A stretch of DNA of 57,591 bases from Nitrospirota bacterium (GCA_020052615.1 JAGVOT010000101.1:1-57591), one strand, 5' to 3'; positions 1-7,942 are shown, numbered from the stretch's first letter. Numbers and translations are program-made. The notes: a model not told the origin generated them from the sequence alone.

Positions 1-75
1 AGCGACAGCAGCGCGCTGAAATATGCCCTCGACGGCTTGCGCACCCTGGCTCGCGAGGAACAGGCGCGTGCCTGA
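1..75 (+). CDS. C-terminal end of a gene cut by the window edge
   Basis: Frame 1 is open from the first base and ends in TGA at 73-75, giving 24 residues that end TLAREEQARA. The fragment is helical and charged, but too short to assign a family. It is on the same strand as the next gene, 42 bases upstream of its likeliest ATG. What the gene encodes cannot be said from this window. Confidence 0.5.
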   Translation, partial: SDSSALKYALDGLRTLAREEQARA

Positions 76-117
76 AAACCAGCTGGTCAGCCCTGCCCGC
101 CCTTGCTCAGGAGGCCC

Positions 118-579
118 ATGACCGGCGAGGCCGGCTCCGCGGCGACCAACGTCTTCGGCAACGTCATCGGCGGGACAACGCTTGCGGCCGGGACAGCCGT
201 TTCCACAGCAGGCGGCGCGGCATACGGCGTCTACGAACTGTCCAAGGCAGTGGTCGTTCCCACGGGATACGCACTGGGCAGTGGGCTGGTCCTGAGCTAC
301 GAGACACTGTCGCAGCTCGGCGCCCAGTCCATTCTCGCGGTCTCCGATTGCGCCTATATGGTCCTGTCGCTCGAGGGCCCGCGGTGGGTCCTGTATGCCG
401 TAAAGGGGAACACGGGGAAAGGCGACGACCTGCCGGTGGGCGCCGTGGTGGACCTCAAGAAGATGCAAGAGCAGGGCGAGGTGATCTATAACCTTCCTGT
501 CTCCGATGGGGAGATGAGGAAGGTCGTGGAATCGGTCTATGACAGCCTTCCCGAGACAGGTGCGGTCGAGAAAAAGTGA
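118..579 (+). CDS. Unrecognised Gly/Ala-rich protein, probably envelope-associated
   Basis: About 153 residues; I do not recognise the family. The first 65 residues are rich in Gly, Ala, Thr and Val with small-residue patches like a membrane-associated segment. The C-terminal half is a soluble alpha/beta-looking stretch. The start is uncertain: ATG at 118 follows AGGAGG by only 3 bases, and TTG at 103 is in frame. Just upstream, another frame reads SALPALAQEA, which looks like the end of a signal peptide. A frameshift may therefore have separated a secretion signal from the body of the protein. It lies between a cut gene and two secreted paralogues, which weakly supports an envelope role. Confidence 0.5.
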   Translation: MTGEAGSAATNVFGNVIGGTTLAAGTAVSTAGGAAYGVYELSKAVVVPTGYALGSGLVLSYETLSQLGAQSILAVSDCAYMVLSLEGPRWVLYAVKGNTGKGDDLPVGAVVDLKKMQEQGEVIYNLPVSDGEMRKVVESVYDSLPETGAVEKK

Positions 580-713
580 CGACAGCCACACCCGGCGCGG
601 AGATCGCGGTTCCCGGGCCTGGGAGGCATCTCCCCCGGTCCTCATCCGCCGGAAGGTTGCCGGGCGGGCAGGTCCATATTTCATGCCCTTGAGGGCAGGA
701 GGGATACGATACG

Positions 714-1310
714 ATGAGAACGATGGGAACAGCAGTGGCAGCAGTGGCGGTCGCGGTGATGCTGGCCGTGCCGGTGATGGCGGCAGAGCAGAAGGCGGCC
801 CCGGCAAAGACCGATCGGCCGTCCGGAGGGATGATCGAGGCCGTCAGCTTCACGGCTACGGTCGATGCGATCGACAGCAAGACCCGCAAGATCACGCTGA
901 AGGGCGCTGACGGCAGTAAGACGGCCTTTATCGCCGGTGACGAGGTGCGGAACTTCGCCCAGATCAACAAGGGCGACATCGTTACCTTTGATTACATGGA
1001 AGCGGTCGCCCTGGACGTGCAGAAGGCGACCGAAGAGCCGAAGATGGTGGAGTCCGAGTCCATAAAGCGCGCGAAGCTCGGCGAGAAGCCCTCGGGCACC
1101 ATCGAGACCGTGGGTTTCATGACCGCCCGGGTCGAAGAGATCGACTACAAGACCCGCAAGGTCGGCCTCAAGATGCCGGAAGGGAAGATCGTTCGGTTCA
1201 CTGCCGGCGATCAGGTGAAGCGGCTGAATGAAGTGAAGAAGGGCGACGAGGTGGTCGTGCAGTACATGCAGAAGATCTCGATCAAAGTTACTTCTCCGGC
1301 GGCAAAGTGA
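714..1310 (+). CDS. Secreted protein with two copies of a small beta-rich domain
   Basis: 198 residues with a Sec signal peptide (MRTMGTAV..., hydrophobic core, likely cut at VMAA/EQ near residue 24). The mature protein is one domain repeated twice, about residues 43-100 and 117-190. Each copy has a core of the form A-x-V-x-x-I-D-x-K-T-R-K, then G or PEG, then GD-x-V-x-x-x-x-x-V/I-x-KGD-x-V. This could be a small beta-barrel, but I know no characterised family for it. A strong SD (GGAGGG, 698-703) precedes the ATG. The gene at 1603 is a diverged paralogue with the same two-domain plan, so the pair arose by an internal duplication followed by a gene duplication. Location is probably periplasmic; function unknown. 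Confidence 0.8.
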   Translation: MRTMGTAVAAVAVAVMLAVPVMAAEQKAAPAKTDRPSGGMIEAVSFTATVDAIDSKTRKITLKGADGSKTAFIAGDEVRNFAQINKGDIVTFDYMEAVALDVQKATEEPKMVESESIKRAKLGEKPSGTIETVGFMTARVEEIDYKTRKVGLKMPEGKIVRFTAGDQVKRLNEVKKGDEVVVQYMQKISIKVTSPAAK

Positions 1311-1346
1311 TCCGGACGAAGCGACCCTGATATATAAATGCGGCTG

Positions 1347-1382
1347 GCGGGCACGGCATTGAACTGTGCCCGCTGTTTTTTG
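1347..1382 (+). terminator. Intrinsic terminator after the first paralogue
   Basis: Perfect 8-bp stem GCGGGCAC (1347-1354) / GTGCCCGC (1366-1373) with an 11-base loop, followed by TGTTTTTT. It separates the two paralogous genes into different transcripts. Confidence 0.8.
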
Positions 1383-1481
1383 TGATGGTCGGCATCTTTC
1401 GTATCTTCCAGAAGTCCTCACACAATCACTCCTCAGGTAGCGCCGCTGTGATGTTCGATTTCGAATAATTCGTCCGCATTA

Positions 1482-1510
1482 TGGACAGTTATCATCTTCT
1501 ATGATAAACT
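1482..1510 (+). promoter_or_regulatory. Sigma-70-type promoter of the second paralogue
   Basis: TGGACA (1482-1487), 17-base spacer, TAAACT (1505-1510). Both boxes are near consensus with ideal spacing. The predicted start near 1517 gives a leader of about 86 bases before the ATG at 1603. The spacer is filled by a perfect dyad, listed separately. Confidence 0.55.
1489..1507 (+). promoter_or_regulatory. Perfect dyad inside the promoter spacer, candidate operator
   Basis: TTATCAT-CTTCT-ATGATAA is a 7+5+7 perfect inverted repeat lying exactly between the -35 and -10 boxes of the promoter at 1482-1510. A protein bound here would block RNA polymerase, so a repressor site is the simplest reading. 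No regulator gene is nearby. Confidence 0.5.
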
Positions 1511-1602
1511 TGTTCCAATTCACGATAGCCCGCATAGATCATACCCAGGATCTGCAACATACCGTTTTCCGCGATCGATAGTTCCCTTTAAGGAGGAGTG
1601 CA

Positions 1603-2172
1603 ATGAAAAGGATATGGGCTGCAGCAGCAGCTTTCTCCGTGCTGGTCGTTCTGCCGGCAATGGCCGCTGAGAAACAAGTTCAGGACAAGCCTTCCGGATT
1701 CAAGACGGAGAGCACGAGCATCACGGCCACGGTAGAAAAGATCGACTACAAGAATCGCACCGTGGTCCTCAAGGGGCCCAAGGGCAGCCTCCTGGAAATG
1801 CAGGTAGGCGATGAAGCAAGGAATTTCAATCAGGTCAAGAAGGGCGACCTGGTCACCATTGATAGTACCGAGTCGGTGGCGATCGAAGTGCGAAAAGCGA
1901 AGGGTGATGCCCGCAAGATCGAATCAACAACGACGACCAGGGCAAAACCCGGAGAGAAGCCGGCCGGCACGATCAAGACCACGGGGATCATGACCGCCAT
2001 TGTGGAGACGATCAACTACCAGACCCGTGAGGTGTCGCTGGCCCTGCCCGAAGGGAACATCATGAAGCTCACCGTCGGACCGCATGTAAAGAGGCTGGAA
2101 GAGGTTGTCAAGGGCGACGAGGTCGTTGTTGAGTACTCGGCGACCGTGTCGATCTCGGTGAAGACGCCGTAG
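1603..2172 (+). CDS. Secreted two-domain protein, paralogue of the gene at 714
   Basis: 189 residues with a signal peptide ending near MAAE (residue 22). Like its upstream neighbour it has two copies of the same domain (about 36-95 and 112-186), each with the IDYKNRTV/INYQTREV strand followed by a VKKGD or VVKGD turn. The SD AAGGAGGAG (1590-1598) is well placed. Unlike the upstream gene it has its own promoter with an operator-like dyad, so the two copies are probably expressed under different conditions. No enzyme motif, metal site or lipobox is visible. Function unknown. Confidence 0.8.
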   Translation: MKRIWAAAAAFSVLVVLPAMAAEKQVQDKPSGFKTESTSITATVEKIDYKNRTVVLKGPKGSLLEMQVGDEARNFNQVKKGDLVTIDSTESVAIEVRKAKGDARKIESTTTTRAKPGEKPAGTIKTTGIMTAIVETINYQTREVSLALPEGNIMKLTVGPHVKRLEEVVKGDEVVVEYSATVSISVKTP

Positions 2173-2223
2173 GCTATAAGGTCAATAGTGTTCTGTTCCC
2201 GCTGGATAGATGCCAGTATCGTC

Positions 2224-2611
2224 ATGGCCGCGAGCCTCTTGCTGCTTGGATAAGCAACGTCCAAGAGCTGGCCACCGGACAGACAACGACCCTTCTGGAC
2301 CACGTCGCCACGCCCGCTCCTCAGGAGCAGACCTCCCTCGAGGGACGTCTGAGGCGCGAGAGCGAGACGCGCACAAGGAGTTCGTGATCACGCCCCACAA
2401 GCCGAACTATATTTTGCCGCTTACGTACAATCGGAGCGTGAATCAGGTGCTTTATGTGCCCGACGGCGATGAGCTAGACCCGGTGGAGATCAAGTTTCAG
2501 ATCAGTTTCAAGGCACCGGTCGCCGAGGGCCTTTTTGGGAAGAACGGGGACCTCTGCTTCGCCTATGCACAACTTTCGCTCTGTCAAGCGTACAACCACA
2601 CAATCAAATAA
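2224..2611 (+). pseudogene. pldA: Decayed fragment of outer-membrane phospholipase A
   Basis: The frame ending at 2611 contains FVITPHKPNYILPLTYN, then EIKFQISFKAPV and GLFGKNGDLCFAYAQLS, ending in QAYN. These are the hallmark N-terminal strands of OMPLA/PldA barrels. The rest of the barrel, including the catalytic His/Ser strands, is missing. Upstream coding-like sequence lies in other frames: a signal-peptide-like MAASLLLLG at 2224 and a helical stretch ending EGRLRRESE near 2364. At least two frameshifts and a 3' deletion have therefore destroyed it. It cannot make an active phospholipase. Confidence 0.75.
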
Positions 2612-2632
2612 AGACTAAAGGAGGATATGGAC

Positions 2633-3403
2633 ATGATGAGACAGCTTCGTTTTGGAATTGCCGTTGTCGCAGCAGGATTCATCGCGACCGGTTGTGTCAG
2701 CACCGGCACCTTTGAAAAAATGCAGGCGGACAAGAACGGGGAGATCGCGGAATTGCAGAAGCAGAAGACCGCACTCGAGGGCCAGAAAAAAGGCCTGGAG
2801 GAACAGAAGGGCAAACTGGAGCAGGATATAACAGCGCTGAAGCAGCAGACCGTCTCCCTGGAGCAGAGAAGCAGGTCTGCCGAGCAGGAGAAGGCCGCCT
2901 TGTTCGCGGCAAGCCAGCAGCGGCAGCAGCAGTACGAACAGCTGGTGCAGGGCCTGTCAAAGGAAGTGGAAAAGGGCCAACTCCAGGTGAGGCAGTACCA
3001 GAACATGCTGGCAGTGGACCTGGCCGAACAGATATTCTTCGACTCCGGCCGCGCGGCGCTGAAAAAAGAGGGCAAAGAGGTCCTGAAGAAGGTTGCCGAG
3101 GCATTGAAAGGCTACGAGAACAAGGTCATTCGCGTCGTGGGACATACGGACAACGTACCGCTGGCCAAGTCCCTGCAGGGCACCTTCCCGACGAACTGGG
3201 AGCTTTCCGTCGCACGGGCGACCACGGTCGTGCGGTTCCTGCAGGATTCCGGCATCCCGCCCGAGCGGATGATACCGTCGGGCCGGGGCGAATACGAGCC
3301 TGTGGCGCCGAACGAAACGCCGGAAGGCCGCCAGAAGAACCGCCGCATCGAGATCATGCTGATCGACAAGAGCCTGGCAGGGGAGATGTCCAAGCCCAAC
3401 TGA
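2633..3403 (+). CDS. OmpA-family peptidoglycan-binding protein, probable lipoprotein
   Basis: 256 residues from ATG 2633, chosen because the SD AAGGAGG (2618-2624) is 8 bases away; ATG 2627 would be only 2 bases from it. A hydrophobic signal ends in FIATGC, a lipobox-like site with Cys at about residue 21. Residues 30-120 are a Lys/Glu/Gln coiled coil. Residues 135-250 are an OmpA/MotB domain with FDSG, GHTDNVP, NWELSVARA and the NRRIEI end, which bind meso-diaminopimelate in the family. The design (anchor, long coiled coil, peptidoglycan clamp) suits an envelope-spanning tether. It follows directly on the pldA remnant. Confidence 0.88.
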   Translation: MMRQLRFGIAVVAAGFIATGCVSTGTFEKMQADKNGEIAELQKQKTALEGQKKGLEEQKGKLEQDITALKQQTVSLEQRSRSAEQEKAALFAASQQRQQQYEQLVQGLSKEVEKGQLQVRQYQNMLAVDLAEQIFFDSGRAALKKEGKEVLKKVAEALKGYENKVIRVVGHTDNVPLAKSLQGTFPTNWELSVARATTVVRFLQDSGIPPERMIPSGRGEYEPVAPNETPEGRQKNRRIEIMLIDKSLAGEMSKPN

Positions 3404-3573
3404 TCTGGGCACTGACCCGATACGCTGTCGACACCTCGATCGCCCGGTGCACATGATGCTGCCGGGTATTACGATCATTTGAAATCGGATGGGACGGTCC
3501 ATTCATGCAGGGTGGTTTCGATCCCTCGATGGAGTTCCCCTGGTGACTTGCGGAGGGGTGCGCCGTCTCGCGT

Positions 3574-4101
3574 TCAGAAGGCGAAGGCAAAGATGAGTTC
3601 GGGGTACGAGTCGCTGCAGGAGCGATAGACGGCCTCGTTGCACGAGAGATATTTCTCATAGACCGCCCCGATTCCGAAGTAGCTTCCCTGGCCCGATATG
3701 AAGTAGACGCCGGCGCGGCCGCCGGTGGAATCGAGGTCGTCGTAGCTGTCGATCATCGTCCGCCGGTAGAAGGCGCCGACATAAGGCCTCATCGTACTGT
3801 CGGTGGGGACGACATACCGGACCTCCGGGCTGATCTTGCTGATGTGAGGGCTTGCGCCTGACCAGGATTCGGCGTCAAGGCCGAGTTCAAGGCCTTTCGC
3901 GATGAAATAGCCGACGCCGACGCCCATGACGAAATAGGACTCGTTGAAGGCATATCCGTTCCCCACGAGGACCGAAAGCCGCATACTGCCTTCGGCGAAA
4001 GGGTCCCGGCCTGCAGCGGCTGCAGCAGGATGCACTGCGCACAAGAACAGGAGAGCAAGTACGATACCTATCGTGATTGACCGTGTCATGATTGAGAACA
4101 T
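3574..4101 (-). CDS. Small outer-membrane beta-barrel protein
   Basis: 175 residues from ATG 4101, which has GGAGG eight bases upstream; a longer reading frame to 4161 lacks an SD. A signal peptide ends at AAAAA near residue 31. The mature part alternates hydrophobic and polar residues (SYFVMGVGVGYFIAKGLELG and similar) and ends in aromatic FAFAF, with the C-terminal Phe recognised by the Bam machinery. The size fits an 8-stranded OmpW/OmpX-like or lipid A deacylase-like barrel, but no catalytic motif is evident. Two cysteines (SCNEAVYRSC) may form a loop disulfide. Confidence 0.7.
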   Translation of the reverse strand: MFSIMTRSITIGIVLALLFLCAVHPAAAAAGRDPFAEGSMRLSVLVGNGYAFNESYFVMGVGVGYFIAKGLELGLDAESWSGASPHISKISPEVRYVVPTDSTMRPYVGAFYRRTMIDSYDDLDSTGGRAGVYFISGQGSYFGIGAVYEKYLSCNEAVYRSCSDSYPELIFAFAF

Positions 4102-4163
4102 GGTTAATACCTCCGGAAGGTAATATGTGGAAGCTTCTTTGCCGCGGAAAGCCAATATCATCG

Positions 4164-4192
4164 ATTATAGGATAGCAGCAAGATAAAGGCAA
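4164..4192 (-). promoter_or_regulatory. Sigma-70 promoter of the beta-barrel gene
   Basis: On the minus strand: TTGCCT (4192-4187), 17-base spacer, perfect TATAAT (4169-4164). Predicted start is near 4157, giving a leader of about 56 bases before ATG 4101. It overlaps the remnant of another barrel gene on the opposite strand. Confidence 0.65.
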
Positions 4193-4280
4193 GTACGCGT
4201 CTCCCCGTGTGTACGGCGACGGGTATGACGCCAAGGTCAGGGACGCATCGATCTATGCGACGTATACGTTCAATTTCTGA
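4176..4280 (+). pseudogene. Stranded C-terminus of an outer-membrane beta-barrel
   Basis: A frame opens after a stop at 4173 and ends with TGA at 4278-4280. It reads KGKYASPRVYGDGYDA, then ASIYATYTFNF. The alternating pattern and terminal Phe are typical of the last two strands of an outer-membrane barrel. There is no start codon, signal or upstream barrel. It sits 16 bases before the cupin gene, so the body of a former barrel gene has been lost, possibly when the divergent barrel gene arrived. Confidence 0.55.
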
Positions 4281-4296
4281 CTGGGCCGGGGACAGC

Positions 4297-4791
4297 ATGA
4301 AGCAGATCGCGAAGGAACTTCTCGAAGGACTGTCATTGGCGGCGGCTCATTCCCCGAGGAAACGGGCCCATCACAATCTCCATGCTGATCTCACAGACCC
4401 GGTCCAGCGTCTCTGCGTCGCCATCGAACCGGGCACCTACATAAGGCCGCATCGCCATGCCGGCCCCCTGACCTGGGAGGTCTTTCTCATGCTGCGCGGT
4501 TCTGCCGTATTTCTGTCCTTCGACGACTCCGGCAGGGTCATGGAGCGTATCGTTCTTGACGCAGCGGGTCCGGTCCATGCCATCGAGATCCCGGCTGGGA
4601 CCTGGCACAGCGTTGCTTCGCTTGAGACGGGGACGGTCTTCTTCGAGGTGAAACAGGGTCCCTACAAGGCGCCTCTGGCCGGGAATGCGGCTGCCTGGGC
4701 TCCTGAGGAAGGGGATAGTGAATGCGCGCGTTTCGAGGAATGGTATCGAAAGGCGCAGGTTGGGGACACGCCTCCGCAGCTCCGCCGGTAG
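4297..4791 (+). CDS. WbuC-family cupin protein
   Basis: 164 residues from ATG 4297 (MKQIAKELLEGL); longer readings run into the barrel remnant. It has SPRKRAHHNLHADLTDPVQRL, the recognition stretch of the WbuC family, then a single cupin fold with GTYIRPHRH (metal-binding His pair near residues 52-54), a conserved Glu in LTWEVF, and a C-terminal HSV strand. WbuC proteins are often near O-antigen loci; substrate unknown. The nearest surface-sugar genes here are over 20 kb away. Confidence 0.8.
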   Translation: MKQIAKELLEGLSLAAAHSPRKRAHHNLHADLTDPVQRLCVAIEPGTYIRPHRHAGPLTWEVFLMLRGSAVFLSFDDSGRVMERIVLDAAGPVHAIEIPAGTWHSVASLETGTVFFEVKQGPYKAPLAGNAAAWAPEEGDSECARFEEWYRKAQVGDTPPQLRR

Positions 4792-4838
4792 GACACCGGA
4801 AAATAAGAGAAAAAACCTGCGTTCCCTGCACTTTTCCC

Positions 4839-4868
4839 TTGACAAGTCCACGGGTTACATGGTATTTT
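4839..4868 (+). promoter_or_regulatory. Promoter of the L21/L27 operon
   Basis: TTGACA (4839-4844), 18-base spacer, TATTTT (4863-4868). Predicted start is about 40 bases before the rplU ATG, leaving room for the strong SD AAGGAGG (4902-4908). Confidence 0.65.
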
Positions 4869-4915
4869 TACGCTTCGCAAAAACGGTTCGGCTTATTTTT
4901 CAAGGAGGTTCAAGC

Positions 4916-5227
4916 ATGTACGCGGTCATTAAAACGGGAGGCAAACAGTACAAGGTTGCCGCCGGTGATGTGGTCAAGGTTGAGAAGCTCGATGCAAAGA
5001 AGGGCGATACGGTCGAGATCAAGGACGTATTCATGATTGCTGACGGCGATAAGGTGAGCGTAGGCAAACCGAACCTCGCGTCGGCAACGGTCACGGTCGA
5101 GGTCATGGGTGAAGAGAAGGGTGAAAAGCTTATTATCTTCAAACATCGGCGCCGTAAGGGCTACCGGAACACCACCGGCCACCGCCAGAACTATACCACG
5201 GTCAAAGTGAAGGATATCAAAGCTTAA
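4916..5227 (+). CDS. rplU: 50S ribosomal protein L21
   Basis: 103 residues, the usual family length. MYAVIKTGGKQYKV is the conserved L21 start and KHRRRKGYRNTTGHRQ the basic rRNA-binding C-terminal motif. L21 binds 23S rRNA domain VI together with L20. ATG 4916 has AAGGAGG seven bases upstream. It is followed by rpmA as in most bacteria. The 107-base spacer between them is unusually long because it holds a phrase-like repeat. Confidence 0.98.
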   Translation: MYAVIKTGGKQYKVAAGDVVKVEKLDAKKGDTVEIKDVFMIADGDKVSVGKPNLASATVTVEVMGEEKGEKLIIFKHRRRKGYRNTTGHRQNYTTVKVKDIKA

Positions 5228-5230
5228 TAA

Positions 5231-5310
5231 TTTGCCACTAAGGCACCAAGACACGAAGATTAAAGGAGTTCTCTTGAATTACTTTGAGCCTTCGTGACTT
5301 TATGGCTGAA
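5231..5310. repeat. Phrase-like intergenic repeat with inverted arms
   Basis: The left arm contains CCACTAAGGCACCAAGACAC followed by GAAG (5235-5258). The right arm, CTTCGTGACTTTATGGCTG (5290-5308), is its imperfect reverse complement. It could fold as a long hairpin in the rplU-rpmA mRNA. Its short near-repeating words resemble those in the gaps at 7943-8103, 9388-9497 and 31262-31400. Confidence 0.5.
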
Positions 5311-5334
5311 ATGGTTTTATTGGAGGAATGATCA

Positions 5335-5592
5335 ATGGCTCATAAAAAGGGTGTTGGCAGTTCCCGGAACGGACGGGACAGCAATCCGCAGTACCTGGGA
5401 GTTAAGCGTTACGCGGGCGAGAAGGTCCTCGCCGGAACGATCATCGTACGTCAGCGCGGGACCAAGATCCACCCCGGTCTGAACGTGGGCAAGGGAAGCG
5501 ACGATACGCTCTTTGCCAAGATCAACGGCGTGATCAAGTTCGAGCGCAAGGACAAGCTGCGCAAAAAGGTGAGCGTGTACGCTGAAGCGTGA
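5335..5592 (+). CDS. rpmA: 50S ribosomal protein L27
   Basis: 85 residues, full length. It begins [17 protein letters not shown], the family's conserved flexible N-terminus that reaches the peptidyl-transferase centre, with no Firmicutes-type cleavable extension. QRGTKIHPG and GKDxTLFA-like segments follow. GGAGG lies upstream of ATG 5335. Transcription ends at the strong terminator 25 bases downstream. Confidence 0.98.
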   Translation: MAHKKGVGSSRNGRDSNPQYLGVKRYAGEKVLAGTIIVRQRGTKIHPGLNVGKGSDDTLFAKINGVIKFERKDKLRKKVSVYAEA

Positions 5593-5616
5593 TCGTTCCA
5601 ACAACGTGTTCTCCCG

Positions 5617-5649
5617 AAAGGCGGCATCCATTCGATGCCGCCTTTTTTA
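5617..5649 (+). terminator. Strong intrinsic terminator after rpmA
   Basis: Stem AAAGGCGGCATC / GATGCCGCCTTT (12 bp, 5-base loop) followed by T-rich sequence. It separates the ribosomal-protein operon from obgE, which has its own promoter right after. Confidence 0.9.
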
Positions 5650-5661
5650 TTCCGCCGAAGC

Positions 5662-5690
5662 TTGCATTTTAAGCACGGTATCTGTATATT
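5662..5690 (+). promoter_or_regulatory. Promoter of obgE
   Basis: TTGCAT (5662-5667), 17-base spacer, TATATT (5685-5690), directly downstream of the rpmA terminator. Predicted start near 5697, 15 bases before the obgE ATG. Confidence 0.6.
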
Positions 5691-5711
5691 TCTCACAGGG
5701 TTAGGTGGTTT

Positions 5712-6770
5712 ATGTCCAATTTCATCGACAGGGTCAAGATCTATGTACGGAGCGGCCATGGAGGGCCCGGCGTTGTGGCATTCCGCCGAGAGGCCTATGT
5801 TCCGAAGGGCGGACCGAGCGGCGGTGACGGCGGCAAGGGCGGCGATGTCATCATTGTTGCCGACAAGCAGCTCGGCACACTGATCGACCTCAAGTACCAG
5901 CAGAACTACTGGGCCGAGAACGGCGAGCAGGGCCGGGGCAAGCAGCAGACCGGCGCCGACGGCAGGGAGATCGTCATCCGCGTTCCCGTGGGAACGCTGG
6001 TGTGTGAAATGGAGACCCGCGCCGTCATCGTGGACCTCGACGAGGACGGAAAATGGTATATCCTCGCCCGGGGCGGGCGCGGCGGCAAGGGCAACGCGTT
6101 CTTCAAGTCGGCCACAAATCAGGCGCCGCGGCACGCGCAGCCCGGCGAACCCGGTGAGGAATTTACGCTGTTCCTTGAGCTCAAGCTTCTCGCCGACGTC
6201 GGACTCGTTGGCTTTCCCAACGCCGGAAAGTCCACGCTCATCTCGCGCATCTCTGCGGCCAAGCCCAAGATCGCGGACTATCCGTTCACCACATTGACGC
6301 CGGTGCTGGGCGTGGTGAAACCCGAAGGCCGCAAGAGCTTTGTCGTCGCCGATATCCCGGGTCTTATCGAGAACGCTCACAAGGGCGCCGGGCTTGGCTT
6401 CGAATTCCTGCGCCATGTGGAGCGAACGTCCATGCTCCTGCATCTCGTGGACGTTTCCGGACTGGCAACCGGAGACCCGGTGGAGAGCCTCAAAACGATC
6501 AACAGCGAGCTGGAGCTCTATAGCAAGGACCTGATGAAAAAGCATATGGCCGTTGCGGCGACGAAGATCGACGCTGCGATCCCGGAGAACCTGGAAAAGC
6601 TTGAACGGCATTGCCGGGAGGCAGGTTACGATTTTTTCCCCCTGTCGGCGGTAGTCGGCACGGGCCTGGACCGGCTGCTGAAATTCCTTGCAGACCAGGT
6701 GGAGGAGACGAGATCGGCCCGGGAGTCGAAGAGCCTCAAAGATCAGGAGACGGTGGATAGTAACCCGTAG
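5712..6770 (+). CDS. obgE: Obg/CgtA GTPase
   Basis: 352 residues. Residues 1-158 are the Gly-rich Obg fold (GGPSGGDGGKGGDV and similar loops). The GTPase domain follows, with G1 GFPNAGKST, switch II DIPGLIE, G4 TKID and G5 SAV. It associates with the large ribosomal subunit and acts in its assembly and in stress signalling. The C-terminal tail is short and charged, without an OCT domain. SD AGGTGG precedes ATG 5712. It starts a gene string shared with Geobacter-type genomes (obgE-proB-proA-nadD-rsfS-rlmH). Confidence 0.97.
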   Translation: MSNFIDRVKIYVRSGHGGPGVVAFRREAYVPKGGPSGGDGGKGGDVIIVADKQLGTLIDLKYQQNYWAENGEQGRGKQQTGADGREIVIRVPVGTLVCEMETRAVIVDLDEDGKWYILARGGRGGKGNAFFKSATNQAPRHAQPGEPGEEFTLFLELKLLADVGLVGFPNAGKSTLISRISAAKPKIADYPFTTLTPVLGVVKPEGRKSFVVADIPGLIENAHKGAGLGFEFLRHVERTSMLLHLVDVSGLATGDPVESLKTINSELELYSKDLMKKHMAVAATKIDAAIPENLEKLERHCREAGYDFFPLSAVVGTGLDRLLKFLADQVEETRSARESKSLKDQETVDSNP

Positions 6771-6796
6771 TCAAATTAATCCTGTGAAGTGATTTC

Positions 6797-7942
6797 ATGC
6801 AACAGAACATTTCGACAGACAGAAAGAACTTTTTCTCCAAGGTCAAGCGGGTCGTGATCAAGGTCGGGAGCGCGGTCCTTACGGGGGCCGGCGAAGGCCT
6901 CGACCAGAAGAGAATCGAACAGCTTGCCGGGGAGATCTCTGCGATCATGGACAAAGGTCACGAGGTCATCCTCGTTTCCTCAGGCGCCATCGCCGCCGGC
7001 CTGGCCAAGCTCGGCATGAAGAAGACGAAAGGCATGCCCCTTCCTCTCAAACAGGCCGCCGCTGCCGTCGGTCAGTCGGGCCTCATGTGGATGTACGAGA
7101 AGACCTTCGGCAGTCATGGGAAAAAGGTCGCCCAGATATTGCTTACGCGGGAAGACCTTTCGAACCGTGCCCGGTTCCTGAACGCGCGGAACACCCTCAA
7201 GGTGCTCCTCGAACACGGCGTCGTGCCCATCATCAACGAGAATGACACCGTGGCCGTCGATGAGATCAAGTTCGGCGACAACGACAACCTTTCAGGCATG
7301 GTGGTCCATCTTGCCGACGCGGACCTGCTGATCATCCTGTCGGATATCGACGGGCTCTATACCGCCGATCCCCGGCTTCGTCCGTCCGCTGAGCTCATCC
7401 CTGTTGTCGAGAAGATCACCGCGGAGATGGAGAAGGGCGCAGGCGACGCCCTTTCCTCGGTTGGCACGGGCGGCATGCGCTCCAAGGTCATGACGGCGAA
7501 AAAAGTGGGGGCCTATGGCGTTCCCATGGTGATCATCAACGGCAGAAAGCAGGGGAACATCGGCGGATTGTTCGAAGGGAAAGAAGGGGGAACCATTTTC
7601 CTTCCCAAGACCGACAGGAACCGGAGCCGCCAGCACTGGATAGCCTACACGGCCTGCAGCACCGGCGGCGTTGTCGTCGATGACGGCGGACGGGACGCTC
7701 TGGAGAACAAGGGGAAGAGCCTTCTGCCCGGAGGGATCGTTGGCATTGAAGGCAGTTTCAAGGCGGGTGATTGTGTCAACTGCTCGGACCTTAAGGGAAA
7801 CGTGTTCGCACGGGGACTGACGAAATATTCTTCAGTCGACCTCGAAAGGATCAAGGGCCTGAAGACATCGCAGATCGCATCGATACTGGGTCACAAGGAC
7901 TATGATGAGGTGATACATCGGGACGATCTGGTGATACTTTAG
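6797..7942 (+). CDS. proB: Glutamate 5-kinase with PUA domain
   Basis: 381 residues. The amino-acid kinase domain (1-255) starts VVIKVGSAVLTG, with VSSGAIAAG and INENDTVAVDEIKFGDND for glutamate and ATP binding. The C-terminal PUA domain (about 285-370) is the long E. coli-like architecture. It phosphorylates L-glutamate as the first committed step of proline synthesis and is usually feedback-inhibited by proline. Its partner proA is the next gene, separated by a 180-base gap filled with repeats. Confidence 0.97.
   Translation: MQQNISTDRKNFFSKVKRVVIKVGSAVLTGAGEGLDQKRIEQLAGEISAIMDKGHEVILVSSGAIAAGLAKLGMKKTKGMPLPLKQAAAAVGQSGLMWMYEKTFGSHGKKVAQILLTREDLSNRARFLNARNTLKVLLEHGVVPIINENDTVAVDEIKFGDNDNLSGMVVHLADADLLIILSDIDGLYTADPRLRPSAELIPVVEKITAEMEKGAGDALSSVGTGGMRSKVMTAKKVGAYGVPMVIINGRKQGNIGGLFEGKEGGTIFLPKTDRNRSRQHWIAYTACSTGGVVVDDGGRDALENKGKSLLPGGIVGIEGSFKAGDCVNCSDLKGNVFARGLTKYSSVDLERIKGLKTSQIASILGHKDYDEVIHRDDLVIL

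Noticed and set aside
4297-4791. Reading the cupin gene from the far upstream ATG at 4207
   Set aside because: The extra residues come from DNA that encodes the stranded barrel C-terminus in another frame; MKQIAKELL at 4297 is the family start.
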